Origin: a virus
Reading direction: 5' to 3' (one strand)
IMG/VR virus record: IMGVR_UViG_3300032820_000066
Location: 1-31,601 of that record
Length of the DNA stretch: 31,601 nt
The notes below the pieces were generated by a model that was not told where the DNA came from, did not search any database, and saw nothing but the letters and a program-made list of their open reading frames with translations. Position 1 is the stretch's first letter. Each line of letters begins with the position of its first letter. Below are positions 1-7,844 of the stretch, one piece after another. The translations under genes were made by a program, and so were the position numbers.

Positions 1-695
1 CACAAATGTAGACGACCGTTCGTATCTCGACCCGGATCGTAGTACCACTGATTTGTTGAGCCCTTGGAATTCTTCTTCGAAAGGAATTGATATTCGTCGT
101 CCGCCATTTTATACATCGGCGTGTCGTTACCGTTGAAATCCCGCCGATGGGCGTCCAGAACGCGCAAGGGGCGTTGAGGCTTACTCGTGTAGTGGTAGAC
201 CCGGTTGTCGATCGCTGCCGCCGCATCGAGCCCTGTGGTTAGCACCACCGTATCCGAGTCCGTGACCGACGCAATCGTTGTCCAGTGAATAGTGTTGTCG
301 TCCATAAGAACGCCGATGTTGTCGCTAGCGGCCATGCCGGTTGTTGAGTCAACTTCAAGCGTAGTGTTGGTGCTGACACCGGCTACCCGCATTTCCGTGA
401 TGCCGGTCGTCGCAGCTTGGACGGCGTTTATTTCGGCCGTCCAATGGTCGCCCGTTGCGCCAAGCGAATAGACTTGTTTGTCGTTCTCCATGAACAACGT
501 CGCTTCTTCCCGACGCCACAAGTTCAGACCTTTGGACATCCACGCCTTAGCCAACAGATTGAGCTTTCGCGCACCGCCGACGACTTGGTCTGCGGTTGGC
601 GACTCAGTAGGATCGATGACACCGATTTTCTCGTACGCTTCTTTGATGATGTCATCGCGCGTCACCGTAAAATTAAAAGATGAGGATGTTGCCAT
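1..695 (-). CDS. Head-tail connector-like virion protein (3' end cut by window edge)
   Basis: The frame is open from ATG at 695 to base 1 (231 codons) and continues beyond the window. The first ~60 residues (DDIIKEAYEKIGVI, then PTADQVVGGARKLNLLAKAW) resemble the helical N-terminus of P22 gp4-type head-tail adaptors, which dock under the portal ring. The rest is beta-rich with repeated VTDSDTVVLTT-like turns. The start overlaps the stop of the upstream zinc-ribbon gene (TAATG), so the two are translationally coupled. Its place downstream of portal, scaffold and capsid genes fits a connector or tail-entry protein. The gp4-like assignment rests on recalled pattern, not a search; it could be another structural protein. 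Confidence 0.6.
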   Translation of the reverse strand, partial: MATSSSFNFTVTRDDIIKEAYEKIGVIDPTESPTADQVVGGARKLNLLAKAWMSKGLNLWRREEATLFMENDKQVYSLGATGDHWTAEINAVQAATTGITEMRVAGVSTNTTLEVDSTTGMAASDNIGVLMDDNTIHWTTIASVTDSDTVVLTTGLDAAAAIDNRVYHYTSKPQRPLRVLDAHRRDFNGNDTPMYKMADDEYQFLSKKNSKGSTNQWYYDPGRDTNGRLHL

Positions 696-1018
696 TAGAG
701 ATCGCTCGCCGTTACATCGCCGGGTGCTAAGAAAGTGGGAATCGCGCTCGCCGTGGGCGCCACGCTGTGTTCAAGAGTAGTAGTATCGACTGAGGTTTCT
801 TCCAGAAACACATCGTCATGATCTGGCCGTGGCTCATCCACCGCCTGTTCATCCTTACGACCTCGAACGTAGTCTTGCGGGTGTCGAATCTCGAAGCACG
901 CCGGGTCGACAACTAGCCCGTTCCACATTTTTTTCTTTCTTTCAGAGTGGAAAGTTAACCCACAAATGTCGCAGACAAAAAGGTGTTGACCTTTTTTGTA
1001 TGTGGTTGCGTGGGCCAA
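695..1018 (-). CDS. Small phage zinc-ribbon protein with one missing cysteine
   Basis: 107 aa with a TTG start immediately after the stop of the upstream gene (TAA at 1019-1021). A purine-rich AAAAAAGG tract lies upstream. TTG is preferred because the next ATG, at residue 31, would remove the first cysteine pair. The motif is VCDICG (C16, C19), a basic stretch, WNGLVVDPACFE, then RHPQDYVRGRKDEQAVDEPRP. As I recall them, phage relatives carry two CxxC pairs; here the second reads D38-x2-C41, so one zinc ligand is replaced by Asp. The C-terminal ~35 residues are acidic and Thr/Ala-rich. The function is unknown; the gene usually sits in the virion block. Confidence 0.65.
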   Translation of the reverse strand: MAHATTYKKGQHLFVCDICGLTFHSERKKKMWNGLVVDPACFEIRHPQDYVRGRKDEQAVDEPRPDHDDVFLEETSVDTTTLEHSVAPTASAIPTFLAPGDVTASDL

Positions 1019-1420
1019 TTACACACTGCCTTTTTTCTTGAAATGAAGCGTCACGTCATACGTGTCGTTCGCGGCCGCAGACCCGACGGTGGTCAGCAAA
1101 ATATCTCCGGAACCGCCAGATCCCGTGTCGTGTACGCCGCCTTGAGCGGTAAAGTCTTGACCATAAGCGCCCGCCAACACAAGACCGGTTACGTCGGAAG
1201 TGTGATCCCACGTTATTTTTACAGCTTCAAATCCTTGAATAAAATGCTCCGTACCCAGCAGCGATAATGAAGCTGGTTCTGTTCCGCTGACGCCGACTAA
1301 AGTCGACTTATCAACTTTGGCGACATTCGTTTCGCCCGTTCCGTCTGAGACATTAGTCAAACGTACGGAAAAATTTCGTGCGCCATTTCTAATTATTTGG
1401 GTCGTGACTGCGTCGGCCAT
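1019..1420 (-). CDS. Conserved small virion structural protein
   Basis: 133 aa starting at ATG 1420, preceded by a GGAAAGAGGA ribosome-binding site. A longer reading frame reaches 1471 but runs through the terminator hairpin at 1439-1466, so the short start is chosen. The protein begins MADAVTTQIIRNGARNF and continues with LTNVSDGTGETNVAKVD, a pattern I recognise from a common family of small phage structural proteins. It is predicted to be almost all beta strand, with GGSGDILLTTVGSAAAND near the C-terminus. It sits between the beta-helix protein and the zinc-ribbon protein. A decoration or head-completion role is plausible but not shown. Confidence 0.6.
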   Translation of the reverse strand: MADAVTTQIIRNGARNFSVRLTNVSDGTGETNVAKVDKSTLVGVSGTEPASLSLLGTEHFIQGFEAVKITWDHTSDVTGLVLAGAYGQDFTAQGGVHDTGSGGSGDILLTTVGSAAANDTYDVTLHFKKKGSV

Positions 1421-1438
1421 GATTCGATCCTCTTTCCG

Positions 1439-1466
1439 AAAAAAAAAAGGGGCGCCGAAGCGCCCC
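1439..1466 (-). terminator. Rho-independent terminator with UUCG loop
   Basis: On the minus strand a 7-bp perfect stem (GGGGCGC/GCGCCCC) closes a TTCG tetraloop and is followed by ten T residues. It lies between the stop of the beta-helix protein gene (1474) and the ribosome-binding site of the next gene, so it should reduce transcription into the distal structural genes. Confidence 0.9.
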
Positions 1467-1473
1467 GTCAAGT

Positions 1474-2427
1474 TTAGCTGTCGATAGCTGGTAAGATGTA
1501 GCCCGACGCCGTATCGGTCGCCACACCGAGATTATCGAACTGTCGCACGCCATCGAGATCGCAAAGGACTTCGCCAGACGTGTCGTGGTGTCCGATCCGG
1601 TTATGCGCCACAACACCTGTGTTGTCGGTTTGGTTACCGTTAGCGATACCCCCTACGTCACCAGTCGCACCCGTATAGAAGACGTTGTGAGTAATCAACA
1701 CGTCCGTCACGGTCTTACCGGCAGTTACTTCGAAGAACGCCAACGTATTCCCGTGGTCGCTCGCGTAGTAATTGCCCTGAACCACAATTCGATCAATGTC
1801 AGCCGCCGTCATTATGAATGAGTTTTGCGCTGCATCGATCGCAGTGCCAACACAGTCGACAACGTGCAAACCATCCGCCGTGTTGTCTGTCGTTGACGAT
1901 GCGTGAATGTAGTCCACGAAGTTCAGATCCGCGGCTTCTTCCGTAAATTCACAACTGTCCACCGTCAGCCAAGCTGCCGTTACGTCAATTGCGTTTGTTA
2001 CGTCCGCAAACGATGCCCGAAACTCTAGGTTCTGCAACGTCACATTCGCCGCCGACACCGTAACTGCTGCGGCTACTGCCGAATCAAGAATAACCACCGG
2101 GCGCAGCGTGCCGTTGCCGAGACCGATGATGGAAACGCCAGCGACATCTACAGCGATCCCGCCGTCGGTCGTAATCGTTTCCGAATGCCCCGGCATGACG
2201 TAGATAACGTCTCCGCGTGACGCGGTACATTTGCCGATTGCATAGTCAATTGTACTGAAAGGTTTGGTGTACGTGCCGGGGTTGCCATTCGCGCCGCCCA
2301 CGCCACCTTTGGCGAGTATGCCCGAATTGTTTACCCAGAACACTTCACCGGAATGCGGGATCTCTACTGGAACACCGCGGATGTTGACGCCTTCACGAAA
2401 GCCGCCAGGGAAAGAACTTCTAGTCAT
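1474..2427 (-). CDS. Beta-helix-type virion structural protein
   Basis: 317 aa; ATG with an AGGAGA ribosome-binding site. The N-terminus (FREGVNIRGVPVEIPHSGEV) leads into a segment with NPGTYTKPFSTIDYAIGKC and GDVIYVMPGHSET, typical of phage proteins with a pectate-lyase-like right-handed parallel beta-helix. Successive rungs follow: VAGVSIIGLGNGTLRP, VTLQNLEF, LTVDSCEF, DRIVVQGNYY, VTDVLITHNVFYTG, TGVVAHNRIG. It follows the major capsid gene and is bounded by terminators on both sides, so it is a separate transcription unit. It may be a head fibre, decoration or adsorption protein. I see no catalytic motif. Confidence 0.65.
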   Translation of the reverse strand: MTRSSFPGGFREGVNIRGVPVEIPHSGEVFWVNNSGILAKGGVGGANGNPGTYTKPFSTIDYAIGKCTASRGDVIYVMPGHSETITTDGGIAVDVAGVSIIGLGNGTLRPVVILDSAVAAAVTVSAANVTLQNLEFRASFADVTNAIDVTAAWLTVDSCEFTEEAADLNFVDYIHASSTTDNTADGLHVVDCVGTAIDAAQNSFIMTAADIDRIVVQGNYYASDHGNTLAFFEVTAGKTVTDVLITHNVFYTGATGDVGGIANGNQTDNTGVVAHNRIGHHDTSGEVLCDLDGVRQFDNLGVATDTASGYILPAIDS

Positions 2428-2480
2428 TGGAAAAATCTCCTGTGAAACGGAAGTTCCGCCTTACGGATACTTCACAGTTC

Positions 2481-2531
2481 AAAAAGAGAGGGCGCTCTGA
2501 AACTCCGGAAACCGGGTTCATAAGCGCCCTC
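2481..2531 (-). terminator. Rho-independent terminator after the major capsid gene
   Basis: Minus strand: an 8-bp stem AGGGCGCT/AGCGCCCT (plus arms 2489-2496 and 2523-2530) with a 26-base loop that can itself fold, followed by CTC and a run of five T. It lies between the capsid stop (2553) and the beta-helix gene start (2427). Confidence 0.75.
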
Positions 2532-2552
2532 AGAACAGACCTAACCTAACGC

Positions 2553-3467
2553 TTACGCGCCCGGTGATCCATAAATGTCACGCCAGTCAGTCCACGACGG
2601 TACGAAACGAAACACCACCGCTGCTTTAGCGTTTTTGGTGTCGAAGTCGTTGTCCTGGTCAAAGACCGGCTGTTTGCGCCACTGCACTTTCATCCCATTC
2701 GGGCACCCAGTTCTGACAAACCAAGCATCCGTATCGGAGAAGTAGTGGTTAACCTTGATGCCATCCGGCAAAGCGTTAGTCGCTTTCAACGCGTTGGTCG
2801 CATTGTTTGCGGAATCGTTTTGAAGAACAGACTTCAAAATACGATTCGCCTCAAACCAATCGTTCGGGTGTACCGCAAGGCACTTCCCCTTCAGAGAGAT
2901 TTTGAGACCGCGGTCGTTGGTCGCCAACATGATTTGGATCAATAGATCCTCCAATGCTGCCTCACTCAGATCCGCCGCTGTGGTCAGATGGTTGCTCGCC
3001 GTTCCACCCGTTGAGAGTGGGTGGTCGGTGGCTATCAGCTCATTGCCGTCGCCGCCGGTATATGACGAATTGAAAGCACGATTGAACACGTTCGCGCAGA
3101 CTGTCTCGATCGTCTGGTTAGTCGAGAAAGCCAAGGCGGTTGAACGGTTCATCGAGACATACTCATAGAGATTGTCGTCGCGCTCTTCCATTGTGACGAT
3201 GTATCCCATCGCGTATGTCACGTTCGTATATCGAGATACGAATCCCTGACCATGCGAGTCGTAGGAAATACCGTCGCCTTGGTTTTTCTTCGGCACCAAA
3301 CCGAACGAGGTCGTTTGAACGTCCTCTTCGTATGCTTTGTCTGAGTCCGCACTTTTGAAAAGATGAACGTACTCTTTGTCGTGTGCATCGTAGGTTAGAC
3401 CCCAATGCGCTCTAACACCCGGCCACAAGGCTTTCGGGTGATTTCCGGTTGTAATAACACCAGCCAT
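2553..3467 (-). CDS. Major capsid protein (Mu gpT-like, HK97 fold)
   Basis: 304 aa; ATG preceded by a strong GGGAGGG ribosome-binding site 6 bases away, fitting a highly expressed protein. The order of motifs matches the gpT-type major head protein family: LWPGVRAHWG near the start, KAYEEDVQTTSFGLVPKK, ISYDSHGQGFVSRYTNV, TMEERDDNLYEYV (spine helix region), then GGDGNELIATDHPLSTGGT and a C-terminal FRFVPSWTDWRDIYG. The length is normal for the family. It is expected to form the icosahedral shell with the scaffold (4611-5372) and decoration protein (3480-4055) encoded just upstream. No cleavage site for a head protease is evident. Confidence 0.88.
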   Translation of the reverse strand: MAGVITTGNHPKALWPGVRAHWGLTYDAHDKEYVHLFKSADSDKAYEEDVQTTSFGLVPKKNQGDGISYDSHGQGFVSRYTNVTYAMGYIVTMEERDDNLYEYVSMNRSTALAFSTNQTIETVCANVFNRAFNSSYTGGDGNELIATDHPLSTGGTASNHLTTAADLSEAALEDLLIQIMLATNDRGLKISLKGKCLAVHPNDWFEANRILKSVLQNDSANNATNALKATNALPDGIKVNHYFSDTDAWFVRTGCPNGMKVQWRKQPVFDQDNDFDTKNAKAAVVFRFVPSWTDWRDIYGSPGA

Positions 3468-3479
3468 GATTAACCCTCC

Positions 3480-4055
3480 CTATGTGCCAGTTGTGGATTT
3501 ATGTTCGTGCTCATTTATCATGACATTGTAGATGCAATTAGCACCTATTTCATTGCCAGGAAGCTGAGCCACCCCTAAAATCCGAAGTTGTGCCGTACCA
3601 GTACCCGTGACGTCTGAGTCAAGTTCCATACCGGATTGGCCCGATGTCGTGTTGCCCGCCGTGTCGGCGACGATTTCCGTGTTATTTCCAATTTCCGCCA
3701 CAAGAACGCCAGCGGCGTCAGTGGTGCTGTCTTCTTGAATTTGGAAAATAGCGTAGGGATCGTCACATACCAGCGCGTAACGCAACGTGGATGCAAGGCG
3801 GTGCATGGTCTCAAGGTTAGTTGCGACCGGCTCGAAAGCCACCACAACGCCTAGAAGATTTCCACCAGCGCTTGCCGCAATGCAGTCAGGTACACCATCC
3901 GTATCGGCCGAGCCACCAGAAACTACAAAATCGCCCACAAAGAGCGCTGTACCATCAGAAGCAGGAACCGAGTACCGGCGGATCTGAGCATTGTAGGCCG
4001 AGCCACTTACGTGTCCGACCAAACGTGCCCCGAAGGGCTTGTCAGGATTTGCCAT
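3480..4055 (-). CDS. Head decoration / capsid stabilisation-like protein
   Basis: 191 aa; ATG with GAGG 8 bases upstream. It begins MANPDKPFGARLVGHVSGSA and continues as a beta-rich protein (FVGDFVVSGGSADTDGVPDC, NLLGVVVAFEP, LRYALVCDDPYAIFQIQED). This is the pattern of phage proteins encoded immediately before the major capsid gene, where they usually decorate or stabilise the head. The 12-base gap to the capsid ribosome-binding region suggests co-translation. There is no signal peptide or membrane segment. The specific role is inferred from position and family resemblance. Confidence 0.65.
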   Translation of the reverse strand: MANPDKPFGARLVGHVSGSAYNAQIRRYSVPASDGTALFVGDFVVSGGSADTDGVPDCIAASAGGNLLGVVVAFEPVATNLETMHRLASTLRYALVCDDPYAIFQIQEDSTTDAAGVLVAEIGNNTEIVADTAGNTTSGQSGMELDSDVTGTGTAQLRILGVAQLPGNEIGANCIYNVMINEHEHKSTTGT

Positions 4056-4067
4056 TGTTTACCTCGT

Positions 4068-4535
4068 TTATCGAGAAATATTAATCGACCCATAGGTTTT
4101 GGACTTGAAATCGCTGTCCGCACCGTCCAGGTCGACAATGCTTTGCTCCGTCTGGTCGACGTAATCAGCTTTTTTCTCCTGATCTTCGTCATACCATTCT
4201 TTTCTGATTTTCATCAGATAGGACATCAACGGAGCCCCATTTTCATTCGTGCCGACTTTTTTAGAAACCTTAGTGCCCTCTTCCGCAGAATCGGAAGTGG
4301 TGTTGTGGTCTCCAATAACCCGATCACCTAGTTCATCGTATGTAGTGAACTCGTATCCACCTTCTTCGGCGTGTGAAACACGGTTGCCCCGATCGTTGAC
4401 CCATCGAAGGACATAACCTTCGATTGACTCCACGGCGAGTTGCGACCGCATCGTGCCGAGCGGTACTCGTTCTTTACGGTTTTGACGTCTCGGTTTGCTG
4501 CTTCTACCTGTCTTACTTTGTGTTGTTTCGTTCAT
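4068..4535 (-). CDS. Conserved phage protein of the head gene cluster
   Basis: 155 aa. A basic Ser/Thr-rich N-terminus (~25 residues) precedes RVPLGTMRSQLAV, then GYVLRWVNDRGNRVSHAEEGGYEF, KVSKKVGTNENGAPLMSYLMKIRKEWYDEDQEKKADYVDQ. The blocks YVLRWVND, A.E.GYEF and MKIRKEWYDEDQ recur in small proteins encoded between scaffold and capsid genes in many podovirus-like phages. The function is unknown; it may be a minor head or assembly protein. The ribosome-binding site is weak (GGATGA, about 9 bases away), and a terminator lies directly upstream, so it probably depends on read-through or its own promoter. Confidence 0.6.
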   Translation of the reverse strand: MNETTQSKTGRSSKPRRQNRKERVPLGTMRSQLAVESIEGYVLRWVNDRGNRVSHAEEGGYEFTTYDELGDRVIGDHNTTSDSAEEGTKVSKKVGTNENGAPLMSYLMKIRKEWYDEDQEKKADYVDQTEQSIVDLDGADSDFKSKTYGSINISR

Positions 4536-4549
4536 AGCTTTATTTCATC

Positions 4550-4580
4550 CAATAAAAAACCACCCGAAGGTGGTTTGTTT
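4550..4580 (-). terminator. Rho-independent terminator after scaffold gene
   Basis: Perfect 8-bp stem AAACCACC/GGTGGTTT with a TTCG loop on the minus strand (plus 4557-4576), followed by TTTATT. The plus-strand side also ends in a short T-rich stretch, so it may work in both directions. Confidence 0.85.
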
Positions 4581-4610
4581 TAAATCAATTCCGCAGGAGT
4601 TACGCTATCG

Positions 4611-5372
4611 CTAATCCCACTCGTATTCGGCTAGATATTGCGCTTCGGTAAAACCTTCGATCCGTTTCTCAAACCGGCGACAAGCCGCCTGAGCTTCGGC
4701 CGGTAAGTCTTCGAAAGATTTTCCGCCAGTTTTCCCACTGCCGGGACCACCAATATCCATATCCCTACGACTACGTTTCGGATTAGTAAAAGCGTCCGGA
4801 AATACTTCTTTAACCCCTTCGGCCATCTTGTCGAGAAATTCTCGACCCTCATACTGCCCTACAAGTTGTTGAGCGTATCCGTCCGCGTACGTTTTAAGGT
4901 GCGCATGTTCGCCATACCAGGAATTTTCTCTAGTCCACTCATCCCACACTTTCTGATCATCCGCGGACATCACCGCCGGGGCTTGCGCCGGTTCTGGGGC
5001 CGGGGCTGACGTTTCCGCCATTTCTTCAATTTTCTCGTCGATTTCAACCATCAATTCGACATCACCATCTTTCGCCGCTTGCTTCTTCTCAGATTTCAAG
5101 CGCGTTATTTCTTCGGCGTGTCGTTTCTTGGTATTTTCAAGGATAGTGTTTTGAAAATCTTGGAACTCTTTTAACGTTGTCTTTTGTTCGGCTAACTCTT
5201 TCCGAAGATCGGCCGCTTCCCGCTCCGCCTTCTCTTTGTTTGCCTTAACAATGGGTAAAAAAGTTTCACCACGGTCTAAAAACACCTCAGCCTCTACCCA
5301 TTTCTCGACCGGGCCTTTCCACTCCGTTTTCGGCACCCACCCTTGTTCTCTTGCTTGTGTTTCAGCATCCAC
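4611..5372 (-). CDS. Head scaffolding protein
   Basis: 253 aa; GTG start with a strong GGAGGTG ribosome-binding site located in the last codons of the GroES gene, which it overlaps by 11 bases. The N-terminus EQGWVPKTEWKGPVEKWVEA and LDRGETFLPIVKANKEKAER is the typical opening of phage scaffold-like proteins. Residues ~45-125 are a long charged coiled coil, then a Pro/Ala-rich linker (APAPEPAQAPA), then helical C-terminal segments. It lies in the canonical place between portal and capsid. It should template capsid assembly and then leave the head. GGPGSGKTGGKS near residue 210 looks like a P-loop but sits in a disordered linker without other ATPase motifs. Confidence 0.8.
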   Translation of the reverse strand: MDAETQAREQGWVPKTEWKGPVEKWVEAEVFLDRGETFLPIVKANKEKAEREAADLRKELAEQKTTLKEFQDFQNTILENTKKRHAEEITRLKSEKKQAAKDGDVELMVEIDEKIEEMAETSAPAPEPAQAPAVMSADDQKVWDEWTRENSWYGEHAHLKTYADGYAQQLVGQYEGREFLDKMAEGVKEVFPDAFTNPKRSRRDMDIGGPGSGKTGGKSFEDLPAEAQAACRRFEKRIEGFTEAQYLAEYEWD

Positions 5373-5688
5373 CGGGCACCTCCCGTATCGCGACGATGTC
5401 TTTATCGTTGGCTAACCGGTACGCGTCGCCGTCTACTGCTTTATCCGGAGCAACATAAATGCCCGCATATTTAGCAAAGAATACGTGGGCGCCCACAAGA
5501 GGTTCAACTTCCCAACCTTCAAAGGCTAGCGGGCCTTTGGCTACCAACACTCCGGTAACCTGCGCATTCTGCTCCATATCAACTACGTCATCAGTGAAAA
5601 CAATTCCACCTTCCGATTCGCTCCGAACCACATCTGGTTTAATAACTACTTTGTACTCAAGCGGGTGTATCCCCGATAAATTCTTCAT
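5362..5688 (-). CDS. Phage-encoded GroES-like co-chaperonin
   Basis: 108 aa, close to the ~97 aa of bacterial GroES. The motif order matches Cpn10: HPLEYKVVIKPDVV (strand 1), a mobile loop ending SEGGIVFTDD (E. coli GroES has AGGIVLT at this place, the segment that binds GroEL), VTGVLVAKG, GAHVFFAKYAG and the C-terminal KDIVAIRE. It probably replaces host GroES on host GroEL to fold the capsid protein, as T4 gp31 does for gp23. It is coupled to its neighbours: its 5' end overlaps the upstream 84-aa gene by 32 bases and its 3' end overlaps the scaffold start. No GroEL gene is in the window. Confidence 0.85.
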   Translation of the reverse strand: MKNLSGIHPLEYKVVIKPDVVRSESEGGIVFTDDVVDMEQNAQVTGVLVAKGPLAFEGWEVEPLVGAHVFFAKYAGIYVAPDKAVDGDAYRLANDKDIVAIREVPGGC

Positions 5689-5911
5689 CGCTTTCTATAT
5701 CCTCGTAGGTTAACTCTGTTATCTCTCTCCATATCTTCGCGCCACCCCACGCTTGCGCTTGATTCAACGCAAACTGGCCGACATCTTCTCCGTCGTACAC
5801 GCCTAACGCCCAATTCTCTTTCATGCCTTCGTAGCGTAGTTGTGCGTACTCGAAAAAACTTTTAGTTGCCGGGAGCGTTCTCCATTCCTGATACTCTTTC
5901 TCGTTCACCAC
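5657..5911 (-). CDS. Small portal-associated conserved protein
   Basis: 84 aa; GTG start (a second GTG follows directly) with GGAG 7 bases upstream, lying inside the end of the portal gene (50-base overlap). The sequence EWRTLPATKSFFEYAQLRYEGMKENWALG, then GQFALNQAQAWGGAKIWREI, is of a type often found just after phage portal genes. It is mostly alpha-helical with an acidic C-terminus (YEDIESDEEF). There are no catalytic motifs. It may act in portal or procapsid assembly, but nothing in the sequence proves that. Confidence 0.65.
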   Translation of the reverse strand: MVNEKEYQEWRTLPATKSFFEYAQLRYEGMKENWALGVYDGEDVGQFALNQAQAWGGAKIWREITELTYEDIESDEEFIGDTPA

Positions 5912-7844
5912 TCAATTTCTCCATCATTGAAACCAACTGCTGGCGCTGATCTTTCATGCCGTTTAGTTGCAGTTTGTATATTTCCATTTGCGGCCCAACC
6001 TCTTCCGCTTCGGCTTGCGCTAATAGCTTCATAGATTCAGCTTCTAGCTTGGTGATCGTGGCCTCGGTTTCCGCGGCCTTGACCACCAAGCCCGCCATGT
6101 CAACCAGGAAATTCGACTTAGCGGTATCCTCTTGCAGTCGAAGTTTGATCATGTCCGGACCCGGTGGCGGTGCTGGTAAGGCGTTCGGCCCGTTCGGATC
6201 TGGAAAAATTTGCTCTATATCCTCAACACGAAGCGCTTCTAAATACCGACGCTCTACCGCGTCGCGGTTGTATCCCGGCACTTGCGCCGATCTCGCAAGT
6301 ACTGCCTCAGCTTGCAACGCTTGCTGTGTGTCCGACACCATTGATGGGTCGGATGCTGGCTTAATTTCAAAAGGGTCTGAATAGTCCGCTTGGAATATTC
6401 GGTTCACGCTATCTTGATAGTAAAATTCAGATTCCGCATCTTGGAAAATCTGGTTCATCCTATATAGCTTTCTAAACTCATCACGCATACACCGGTGTAT
6501 GCGCTTGAAGATGCCCGTAAACACCTTCATGCCTTGCTCTAATACAGCCATTGTGGTTGTCGCTGGCTGGTTCTGACCGGGACTTTGCCCCGCCATCATA
6601 TCGGACACCGAGCTGATACGTTCGGCGTACTCGATCAGCAATCCAAGTAAGCTGAAAAGCACTTGCGAAGGTTCGCGAATTGGTAGCGGAAAGATGTTTT
6701 TCCGAATGTCATCGCCCGACATGTTGGCATTTTTCCACTCGCCCGGTTTGAACCGTGCATTGCCTCGGCGGATTTTGATACCGCGGCCTAAAAAACCGCT
6801 TTGCAGATTAGATAATGTGCCCGAATCAACGAGCTGGTTAAGCGTAGTGTCTATGGCATTGCTCATTGGCCCCATTAAGTGACCGAAACCTAGATCATAG
6901 AAACCGCCATCAGGCGACGGAATGAACCCATATTTCGTAAAATGGTCATTCGGCGTGATTTTTGCAACTTCGTTTTTCGCATTTATCTCTACCTCTTCCT
7001 CTTCGAAGCGTTTAACAATGCGAAGTACCTTGGCGGAAGTGCGATCGACAGTAACGATATATGGTTCGTCGTACCCGTCATCATCCAAGTCCATGTAGCG
7101 GTGCTGTTCCAATAGCTCCCGCGGAATTTTCGTTTCGCTAGGAAGTACGCCCTGCGAAGCGTCTTTTGTTTCTCTCGCAACGTCCGTGTGTTTTTGAGCC
7201 GTGCCTAAATCAATGTCAAGGTAAAACCCCGAACGCTTATGCTCTGTAACTTTGTTGTCTCGTAGATGGTATCGGTGCGTCAAACGCTCCGCTGTTGCTA
7301 GGCTTTTCGTCCAGTAATCAACAACAAAATCGTTAGCCAGGACGTGGACCGAACGGTTGTGCTTCAAATCTGGATCGAAATAAGTTTTCTTAAATGAGCA
7401 TCCGACGATCGGAACCGTAACCAACAACCGATCCATTTCCTCTTCCCACTCTTCATCCTCTTCTAACAGTTGATAGCTCATGTGTTTACGAACGCGGTTA
7501 GCGCGTTCCAATTTTTCTTCCGAATGTTCACCGTGCATTCGGATCTTAACCACGTTAGTGTCCTGTACTAACGCCGGGTACGCGCGAGCTGAGAACTGCA
7601 ACGCTGCAATCGTTATCAAAGGTATTTTAACATTACTCGCTTTCTCCCAAGGCCACGACTTTTCTTCCACAACCTGTAACGCCAAGTTCATTGCGTCGGT
7701 CGTTTTCGTAGTCCATTGCGCGCGCGAGGCAACGTCTTGTTCGAACTCTGCTACAACCGTTTTACCGAGTGAGCGGATCTCGTCGTCCTCCATCACTTCC
7801 GCGATGTTGGTTGTTTCTAAGATTGTTTCAAAGCTAATAGCCAC
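5862..7844 (-). CDS. Portal protein
   Basis: 660 aa; GTG start overlapping the terminase stop by 11 bases. The protein has the layout of podovirus portals: an N-terminal region with KSWPWEKASNVKIPLITIAA, then ARAYPAL, LLVTVPIVGCSFKKTYFDP and VVDYWTKSLATAERLTHR. The core continues NDHFTKYGFIPSPDGGFYD and GHLMGPMSNAIDTTLNQLVDSG. The clip/wing part holds ISSVSDMMAGQSPGQNQPAT and GMKVFTGIFKRIHRCMRDEF. The C-terminal ~110 residues are a charged coiled coil, the barrel or internal extension. It forms the dodecameric vertex through which DNA is packaged by the terminase encoded just upstream. Confidence 0.9.
   Translation of the reverse strand: MAISFETILETTNIAEVMEDDEIRSLGKTVVAEFEQDVASRAQWTTKTTDAMNLALQVVEEKSWPWEKASNVKIPLITIAALQFSARAYPALVQDTNVVKIRMHGEHSEEKLERANRVRKHMSYQLLEEDEEWEEEMDRLLVTVPIVGCSFKKTYFDPDLKHNRSVHVLANDFVVDYWTKSLATAERLTHRYHLRDNKVTEHKRSGFYLDIDLGTAQKHTDVARETKDASQGVLPSETKIPRELLEQHRYMDLDDDGYDEPYIVTVDRTSAKVLRIVKRFEEEEVEINAKNEVAKITPNDHFTKYGFIPSPDGGFYDLGFGHLMGPMSNAIDTTLNQLVDSGTLSNLQSGFLGRGIKIRRGNARFKPGEWKNANMSGDDIRKNIFPLPIREPSQVLFSLLGLLIEYAERISSVSDMMAGQSPGQNQPATTTMAVLEQGMKVFTGIFKRIHRCMRDEFRKLYRMNQIFQDAESEFYYQDSVNRIFQADYSDPFEIKPASDPSMVSDTQQALQAEAVLARSAQVPGYNRDAVERRYLEALRVEDIEQIFPDPNGPNALPAPPPGPDMIKLRLQEDTAKSNFLVDMAGLVVKAAETEATITKLEAESMKLLAQAEAEEVGPQMEIYKLQLNGMKDQRQQLVSMMEKLSGERERVSGMENAPGN

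Noticed and set aside
4611-4760. P-loop ATPase motif GGPGSGKT in the scaffold protein
   Set aside because: It lies in a low-complexity linker after a coiled coil; no Walker B or fold context is present.
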